A stretch of 34,199 nt of DNA from a virus. Positions 30,349 to 34,199 of the stretch are shown here, one piece after another. Below the pieces are notes generated by a model. That model searched no databases, was not told the origin of the DNA, and saw only the letters and a program-made list of their open reading frames with translations. A program made the translations under genes and the position numbers. Numbering within the stretch: position 1 is the first letter of the stretch; every line of letters starts with the position of its first letter. The stretch spans positions 1 through 34,199 of IMG/VR virus record IMGVR_UViG_3300048586_000440. One strand, written 5' to 3'.

Positions 30349-30641
30349 GCGAGGCCGAAGTCGTGGCCCTTATGGCGTTGGTAGGGACCCTGTTCGCGGC
30401 GGTCGTCGTGGTCATCGCGGCAGTGCTGTCCTCGCGCCAGAAGTCGCTCGAGCTGATCATCGCCGACCTGCGTGGCGAGCTCGCCGACACCCGGGCCGAG
30501 GTCGTGTCCAACGACCGACGCATCCAGGCGCTCGAGCGCCGCGACCGAGCATGGGCGAACTACGTACATCGGCTTCGGCGCCACATCAGCGACGGTCAGC
30601 CCCCACCGCCACCCGAGTGGCCACCCGAGCTCGACCGCTGA
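30345..30641 (+). CDS. membrane protein with coiled coil (98 aa)
   Basis: A 98-residue protein with one strong membrane helix at about residues 5-27, a charged coiled coil at 28-75 and a Pro-rich tail. Being directly upstream of holin and lysin, it could be a second holin-like or spanin-like protein, but actinophages vary here and no family is recognised. Confidence 0.65.
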   Translation: MSEAEVVALMALVGTLFAAVVVVIAAVLSSRQKSLELIIADLRGELADTRAEVVSNDRRIQALERRDRAWANYVHRLRRHISDGQPPPPPEWPPELDR

Positions 30642-30655
30642 CCCGTCCACCCCAC

Positions 30656-30684
30656 GCCCCGCCCCCGACCCCCGGGTGCGGGGC
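30656..30684 (+). terminator. GC hairpin before the lysis genes
   Basis: GCCCCGC (30656-30662) and GCGGGGC (30678-30684) form a perfect 7-bp stem around a 15-base loop, with no T-run after it. Possible attenuator or processing hairpin between tail and lysis genes. Confidence 0.45.
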
Positions 30685-30707
30685 TTCATCATGAGGAGTC
30701 CACGCCC

Positions 30708-30983
30708 ATGTTCACCATCCTGTTCTGGAAGGCCACCGCCGAGCGCGCCATCAAGTCCGCCGCACAGGGCGCCGTACTCGCCTGGGGGACCGTCACCTAC
30801 ACCAGCGTCGGCGAGCTCGTCTCCGCCACCCAGGCCGTCGGCTACGCCGCGGTCTCCCTCGCGGTCCTGTCGGTCCTGACGTCGATCGCGTCGGCGAAGA
30901 TCGGCAACGACGGCCCGTCGCTCAGCGTCGAGGAGCTCGCGCACGACGTCGTGACGCCTGACGAGCCGGTGGGCGACCACTGA
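30708..30983 (+). CDS. holin (r1t-type)
   Basis: A 91-residue holin. It starts FWKATAERAIKSAAQGAV, the pattern of the phage r1t holin family, with membrane segments at about 12-32 and 42-65 and a polar acidic tail. It permeabilises the membrane so that endolysin can act. GAGGAG ribosome site upstream; its stop and the lysin ATG share one base. Confidence 0.8.
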   Translation: MFTILFWKATAERAIKSAAQGAVLAWGTVTYTSVGELVSATQAVGYAAVSLAVLSVLTSIASAKIGNDGPSLSVEELAHDVVTPDEPVGDH

Positions 30984-31639
30984 TGCCCCGCGTCCCCCTC
31001 GCGGGCGGGAAGGTCACCGACGCCCGCACCGCCGCCATGCTCGCCGAGGCGCAGCGCGTCGCCGGCTTCTCGTTCCAGTACGCCCAGGGCTCCTACAACG
31101 GGAACGCAGTGTTCGCCTCCGGCGGCACCCACGCCGGCGGCGGCGTCATCGACATCCGCACCGTGCCGATGAAGAACCGCAAGCAGAAGCTCAAGGCCGT
31201 CAAGGCGCTGCGCACCGTCGGCTTCGCCGCGTGGCTGCGCCCCTACGCCGCCGGCGTCTGGGGCGAGCACATCCACGCCGTGGCGGTCGGCTGCTCCGAC
31301 CTGTCCTCGGCTGCCGCCGGCCAGGTGCGGGCATACAACAACGGGCGCGACGGCCTGGTCGGCAACCGGCCCGACCCACAGGCCTCGCTCGGCGTGAAGC
31401 CCACGACGTGGGAGGCCTACAGGCAGTCGCTCAAGCCGACCCGCGGGCGGGCCACTGTCACCGACTCACGCGGCGCCGCCGTGCGCCGCGAGCCGGGCGG
31501 CCACACCCGTCAGGTCAAGCGCCGCGCCAAGGGCGAGACCTTCACCTACACCGCCGTCCGCGTCGTCAACGGCGTCGCCTACCTGCGGACCCTCGCAGGC
31601 AACTGGATCCGCTCGAGCCGAACGACGAGGGGTGCCTGA
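30983..31639 (+). CDS. endolysin: M15-like peptidase plus SH3 domain
   Basis: A 218-residue lysin. The first 110 residues carry the D-Ala-D-Ala carboxypeptidase-like (M15-type) zinc site: His50 and Asp57 in THAGGGVIDIR, and His96 and/or His98 in EHIHAV. Residues about 155-212 form an SH3_3-type cell-wall binding domain (VRREPGG...GVAYLRT...NWIRSS). It should cut peptidoglycan cross-bridges during lysis. Directly follows the holin. Confidence 0.85.
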   Translation: MPRVPLAGGKVTDARTAAMLAEAQRVAGFSFQYAQGSYNGNAVFASGGTHAGGGVIDIRTVPMKNRKQKLKAVKALRTVGFAAWLRPYAAGVWGEHIHAVAVGCSDLSSAAAGQVRAYNNGRDGLVGNRPDPQASLGVKPTTWEAYRQSLKPTRGRATVTDSRGAAVRREPGGHTRQVKRRAKGETFTYTAVRVVNGVAYLRTLAGNWIRSSRTTRGA

Positions 31640-32619
31640 TGTACGCCGAGCAGCTCACCAGCCTCGGAGCGTCGATCGACGCCACCCTCGAGGCGCAGGC
31701 CCTCGCCCTGAGCAACGCGGAGACCGAGCGCGACATCGCACAGCGTGAGGCCGCCGCGGCCGCGGAGAAGGTCACGACCCTGACCGGCTCGCTCGCGCAG
31801 CAGACCGCGGCCACCGCCGACGCCCGCACCGCGCTCACCGCGTGCCAGAGCGCGCGGCTCACGCTCGAGCAGCGGGTCCGCGACCTCGAGGCGCAGCTCG
31901 CATCGGCCGGCGCCGTTCCGGCCGGGTGGAAGGTCGCCTTCGAGGACACCTTCGCCGGCACCTCGGTCGACCGGTCGAAGTGGAACGTGCGCGACAACAC
32001 CACCCAGAACAACATGGACGGCCGCAACTGGGCGAAGAACGCCATCGTGAAGGACGGTGTCCTGTCGTTCAGCAGCGGCGCCCCTGGGGCTGACGGGAAG
32101 TGGCCTTGCGGCTACCTCGACACCATCGGGAAGTTCTCCTTCCAGTACGGCCGCGTCGAGGCCCGCATGCGCCACCCGTGGGGTGCGGACGCGACCGGGT
32201 TCTGGGGTGCGTTCTGGCTCCGCCCCGACGACGGCGGCGACGGTGAGATCGACGTCATGGAGGCCTGGCCGGCCAAGGGCGAGATCGGGCCGACGCTGCA
32301 CAACGACTACCGCACCGGCGCCACCCACATCCCGCACCGCGGCTACCGCATCCCCGTCACCGGCTGGAACCCCGAGGACTGGCACGTCTACGCCCTCGAC
32401 TGGGAGAAGGGCTCCCTGCGGTTCCTGCTCGACGACAAGGTCATCTGGGCACCCACGACGGCGCAGCTGCCCTGGTTGACCGTGTTCGACCGGCCGGTGA
32501 AGTGGAACCTGCGCCTCAACCTCCAGATGGGCGGCAGCTGGGGCGGCAAGCCCACCGCGGCGACCAACCTCGCGCAGACCTTCGACCTCGACTACGTCCG
32601 GGTCCTCACGAAGACCTGA
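31639..32619 (+). CDS. coiled-coil GH16-family glycoside hydrolase
   Basis: A 326-residue protein. Residues 1-92 form a coiled coil rich in Ala/Glu/Thr heptads; residues 97-326 are a GH16 domain. The catalytic motif GEIDVMEAW gives Glu203 as nucleophile, Asp205, and Glu208 as acid/base. GH16 enzymes cut beta-1,3/1,4-glucans and related polysaccharides. No signal peptide is seen, so export would come with the virion or by lysis. It overlaps the lysin stop by one base and is the last late gene before the terminator. Possible capsule depolymerase or tail-bound spike. Confidence 0.88.
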   Translation: MYAEQLTSLGASIDATLEAQALALSNAETERDIAQREAAAAAEKVTTLTGSLAQQTAATADARTALTACQSARLTLEQRVRDLEAQLASAGAVPAGWKVAFEDTFAGTSVDRSKWNVRDNTTQNNMDGRNWAKNAIVKDGVLSFSSGAPGADGKWPCGYLDTIGKFSFQYGRVEARMRHPWGADATGFWGAFWLRPDDGGDGEIDVMEAWPAKGEIGPTLHNDYRTGATHIPHRGYRIPVTGWNPEDWHVYALDWEKGSLRFLLDDKVIWAPTTAQLPWLTVFDRPVKWNLRLNLQMGGSWGGKPTAATNLAQTFDLDYVRVLTKT

Positions 32620-32657
32620 CCCGCTCGGCCGTCACCGGACCCTCCGGTCGAGCGACG

Positions 32658-32700
32658 ACGCCCCCCGACCCAGCCCCAAGGGCTGCTGGTCGGGGGGCGT
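32658..32700 (+). terminator. strong intrinsic terminator
   Basis: ACGCCCCCCGACC (32658-32670) pairs perfectly with GGTCGGGGGGCGT (32688-32700), a 13-bp stem around a 17-base loop, followed by the T-rich TTCGTCGTTGT. It lies between the late operon and the convergent lysogeny genes and may work in both directions. Confidence 0.88.
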
Positions 32701-32729
32701 TTCGTCGTTGTGCTGCCGGAGGGGCAGAC

Positions 32730-32906
32730 CTAGCGCAGGATCGCCACGACCGCATCGCTCGCGTCCACCTCGAGCACCGCCTGCACGAGGCTCCGCACCT
32801 GCGCGTCGACGTCAGACAGATCCTCGACCTGCGTGACGCCGACGCCGTCGACGTGCAACTCCCACCCGTGCTCCCACGGCACGACGCAGACCTCGTAGCG
32901 GTTCAT
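32730..32906 (-). CDS. small HicB-like protein (58 aa)
   Basis: A 58-residue protein with the short beta-beta-beta-alpha pattern of HicB-like proteins: YEVCVVPWEHGWELHVDG, then VTQVEDLSDVDAQVRSLV. HicB proteins usually neutralise HicA toxins, but no HicA gene is present, so the antitoxin role is unproven. The ATG at 32906 gives a four-base ATGA overlap with the upstream DUF3263 gene; an ATG at 32915 is also possible. Confidence 0.6.
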   Translation of the reverse strand: MNRYEVCVVPWEHGWELHVDGVGVTQVEDLSDVDAQVRSLVQAVLEVDASDAVVAILR

Positions 32907-33154
32907 GTCGCCCATGATCGCACCGAGCGCCCCCGTGCGCGCTGATCACGCAGCCGCTGCAGCCGACGCACCGTCGTGGGCGCGTAGGCCAGCGCCTCCG
33001 GCCGGTCGAGCAGGCCGAGCACCAGCTGGTGGTACCGCGTCGCCGACAGGTCGAACAGGTCCCGGATCGCCTGGTCGCGGTGCCCGGCGTACCGCCACGT
33101 CTTCCCAGCGAAGTCGAGCAGGCTGCGCTCGAGGTCCGTGAGTGGCTGGGGCAT
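32903..33154 (-). CDS. DUF3263-family protein
   Basis: An 83-residue helical protein matching the actinobacterial DUF3263 pattern: LTDLERSLLDF, then WRYAGHRDQAIRDLFDLSATRYHQLVL and RPEALAYAP. Function is unknown; the middle helices look HTH-like. It has its own predicted promoter with TACCGT seven bases before the ATG, so it is probably expressed from a leaderless message in the lysogen. It overlaps the HicB-like gene by four bases. Confidence 0.8.
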   Translation of the reverse strand: MPQPLTDLERSLLDFAGKTWRYAGHRDQAIRDLFDLSATRYHQLVLGLLDRPEALAYAPTTVRRLQRLRDQRARGRSVRSWAT

Positions 33155-33161
33155 GCCGGCG

Positions 33162-33167
33162 ACGGTA
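33162..33167 (-). promoter_or_regulatory. -10 box of leaderless DUF3263 promoter
   Basis: On the minus strand TACCGT lies seven bases before the DUF3263 ATG, the same box and nearly the same spacing as before the prophage repressor. No clear ribosome site intervenes and no strong -35 box is visible. Confidence 0.45.
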
Positions 33168-33190
33168 CGCCGGGGGTCCGACAGTCAGGG

Positions 33191-33658
33191 CTACAGGCCG
33201 ACGGCCTTCACGGCCTGCTCCGCCTGCGCCTGCGTGAACTGGTCGCCATACGCCGAGGTCAGCTGCTTCAGCAGCGACTTGCGGCTGAACGACCCCGTCT
33301 CCAGGTACGACTTCGCGGCCTCGACCGCCTCGGCGTTCCAGTCGACCTTGATCCGCTTGATCGCGAACAGCGCATCCGCCTTCGCGTACCCCTCGCCGTA
33401 GTCCGACGTGAGCTGCTTGAGCAGGCCCTTCTCGCTGAACGACTGCCCGTCGACGTAGGACTGCGCCGACTCGATCGCGTTCTGCTGCGCGACCGTGTAC
33501 GCCGGCTCGGCCGGTGTCTCACCTGCGGGCGTCTCGGCGGCCGAGGACTCGCCCGCTGCCGGCTGAGACGCACCCGGCGTCGCGGTCCCGCTCGATGCTC
33601 CGCACCCGGCCAGGCTCAGTGCCGCGACGAGGCACGCGGCTGCGGTCGTGGACTTCAT
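33191..33658 (-). CDS. ltp: Ltp-family lipoprotein, candidate superinfection exclusion
   Basis: A 155-residue lipoprotein. Residues 1-18 are a signal peptide ending in lipobox LAGC, so Cys19 is lipidated and the protein sits on the outer face of the membrane. A Ser/Thr/Pro/Glu linker (20-52) is followed by two Ltp-type repeats, about 57-104 and 106-155, each containing SFS..LLKQLTS.YG. The Streptococcus thermophilus prophage TP-J34 protein Ltp has this layout and blocks DNA injection by related phages. The gene lies beside the attachment site, away from lytic operons. ATG after GGGGG, with a possible -10 TACGAT at 33716-33721. Confidence 0.85.
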   Translation of the reverse strand: MKSTTAAACLVAALSLAGCGASSGTATPGASQPAAGESSAAETPAGETPAEPAYTVAQQNAIESAQSYVDGQSFSEKGLLKQLTSDYGEGYAKADALFAIKRIKVDWNAEAVEAAKSYLETGSFSRKSLLKQLTSAYGDQFTQAQAEQAVKAVGL

Positions 33659-33751
33659 GATGTGGCCCCCATGCTCTGCGCCCCCGAGTTGGCCGTGTGG
33701 CCTGGGCTGTTCGAGATCGTAGCGGTCGCAGGACCGGCATGCGCCAGGGCT

Positions 33752-33770
33752 CGCTAGCCCACGCTAGCCC
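33752..33770. repeat. CGCTAGCCC direct repeat
   Basis: CGCTAGCCC at 33752-33760 and 33762-33770, a 10-bp period (one helical turn), just outside the paired TGTGGCAC sites. Candidate binding sites for integrase or excisionase on the right arm. Confidence 0.45.
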
Positions 33771-33776
33771 GCGCGC

Positions 33777-33795
33777 TGTGGCACGTCTGTGGCAC
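33777..33795. repeat. paired TGTGGCAC sites, right arm
   Basis: TGTGGCAC at 33777-33784 and 33788-33795, 11-bp period, about 40 bp left of the right attachment repeat. Same motif and spacing as within the 3' end of both integrase genes, so this is the likely opposite arm of the attachment site. It lies in a 324-base gene-free gap (33659-33982). Confidence 0.6.
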
Positions 33796-33834
33796 GCGCT
33801 GCGGGCGCAAGGGCAGGGATCCCTTGCGGGAGTA

Positions 33835-33888
33835 GGTGGGCCGCCTGGGGATCGAACCCAGAACCCGCGGATTAAAAGAGCGTGCCAG
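33835..33888 (-). repeat. right attachment repeat with 3' part of tRNA-Lys(UUU)
   Basis: Identical over 54 bp to 1223-1276. After the discriminator A this copy reads CCT instead of CCA, as expected of a copy carried in by an element. The 5' half of the tRNA is again absent; a second integrase follows. This is therefore a junction between two tandem elements, right end of one and left end of the next. Confidence 0.9.
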
Positions 33889-33982
33889 GCTCCTAGCGTC
33901 TCCTAGCGCACGTCGGCGCGGATGCCCGAAAAGCCTTGCATCACACCTAGTTTCGGCTGTTCACACCTAGAACCCGCTGGCC

Positions 33983-34199
33983 TCAGATAGCGCCGCGCTG
34001 TGGCACGTCTGTGGCACGCCCGGATGGGTCGGGGAGCGCTGCCAGCACGCGATCGCTGGGCGTCTCGGCCAGGTGCGCGTACCGCTGCGTCGTCAGCGGC
34101 GACACGTGTCCGAGCAGCCGACCGACCTCGGCGAGCGACACACCGCCCTGAATCTGCCACGACGCGTATGTGTGGCGGGCGTCGTGGACCCGGGCGTGC
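33983..34199 (-). CDS. int: second integrase, 3' end only (cut by window edge)
   Basis: The last 71 residues of a tyrosine integrase, open to the right edge. It keeps the HDARH pair, LLGH, and nucleophile Tyr in RYAHL. It differs from the first integrase at only three of 71 residues (Glu to Asp, Val to Ser, Ser to Asp) yet has many silent changes, so it is a diverged homologue and not a recent copy. It lies at the same distance and orientation from its attachment repeat. It begins a second element. Confidence 0.92.
   Translation of the reverse strand, partial: HARVHDARHTYASWQIQGGVSLAEVGRLLGHVSPLTTQRYAHLAETPSDRVLAALPDPSGRATDVPQRGAI
33999..34017. repeat. paired TGTGGCAC sites, left arm of second element
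   Basis: TGTGGCAC at 33999-34006 and 34010-34017, 11-bp period, in the last codons of the second integrase. Conserved between the two elements despite silent changes around it. Confidence 0.55.

Noticed and set aside
32730-33154. Toxin-antitoxin pair
   Set aside because: The small protein is HicB-like, but no HicA-type toxin lies nearby, and DUF3263 is not a known toxin.

Overview
The window is a GC-rich (about 70%) actinobacterial segment holding one complete-looking siphophage prophage and the first piece of a second, related element. Lineage evidence is internal: a WhiB-like iron-sulfur domain, an Lsr2-like DNA-binding domain, a DUF3263 protein, TANNNT promoters beside leaderless starts and GTG-rich starts. 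A high-GC Micrococcales-type host is plausible, but the genus cannot be read from the sequence.

Layout. Positions 1-1222 are a gene-poor, partly decayed flank with two small ORFs. A 54-bp perfect direct repeat (1223-1276 and 33835-33888) carries the 3' part of a tRNA-Lys(UUU) gene on the minus strand and bounds a 32.6-kb prophage. Left arm (minus strand): integrase, ImmA-type metalloprotease and repressor in one operon. A divergent leaderless promoter region follows, then (plus strand) a Cro-like paralogue of the repressor, an excisionase and a GIY-YIG protein. Two hairpins separate this from a 21-gene early operon (4241-12564) whose genes almost all overlap by 1 or 4 bp. It encodes an HNH nuclease, a PD-(D/E)XK exonuclease with a RecT annealase, an Lsr2-like protein, a zinc-finger/HTH/WhiB fusion, a replication-initiator-like protein and many small unknowns.

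The late region (12655-32619) is a standard HK97-type order: HNH, TerS, TerL, portal, protease, capsid, a free-standing HNH gene, decoration/fibre-like proteins (one with eleven 22-residue repeats), head-tail adaptors, tail tube, frameshifted tail chaperones, a short tape measure, baseplate proteins, holin, endolysin and a coiled-coil GH16 glycanase. A strong terminator (32658-32700) closes it.

Between that terminator and the right attachment repeat lies a minus-strand cassette probably expressed in the lysogen: a small HicB-like protein, a DUF3263 protein and a lipoprotein with two Ltp-type repeats, the family that includes the streptococcal prophage superinfection-exclusion protein Ltp. Beyond the right repeat begins the 3' end of a second, diverged integrase in the same orientation, so at least two elements sit in tandem at one tRNA-Lys gene. 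The intact tRNA must lie beyond the right edge.

The items most worth a second look are the tandem attachment structure, the Ltp-like lipoprotein cassette, the phage GH16 enzyme, the 22-residue repeat protein, the WhiB fusion, and a G8 tract where one early gene appears frameshifted.
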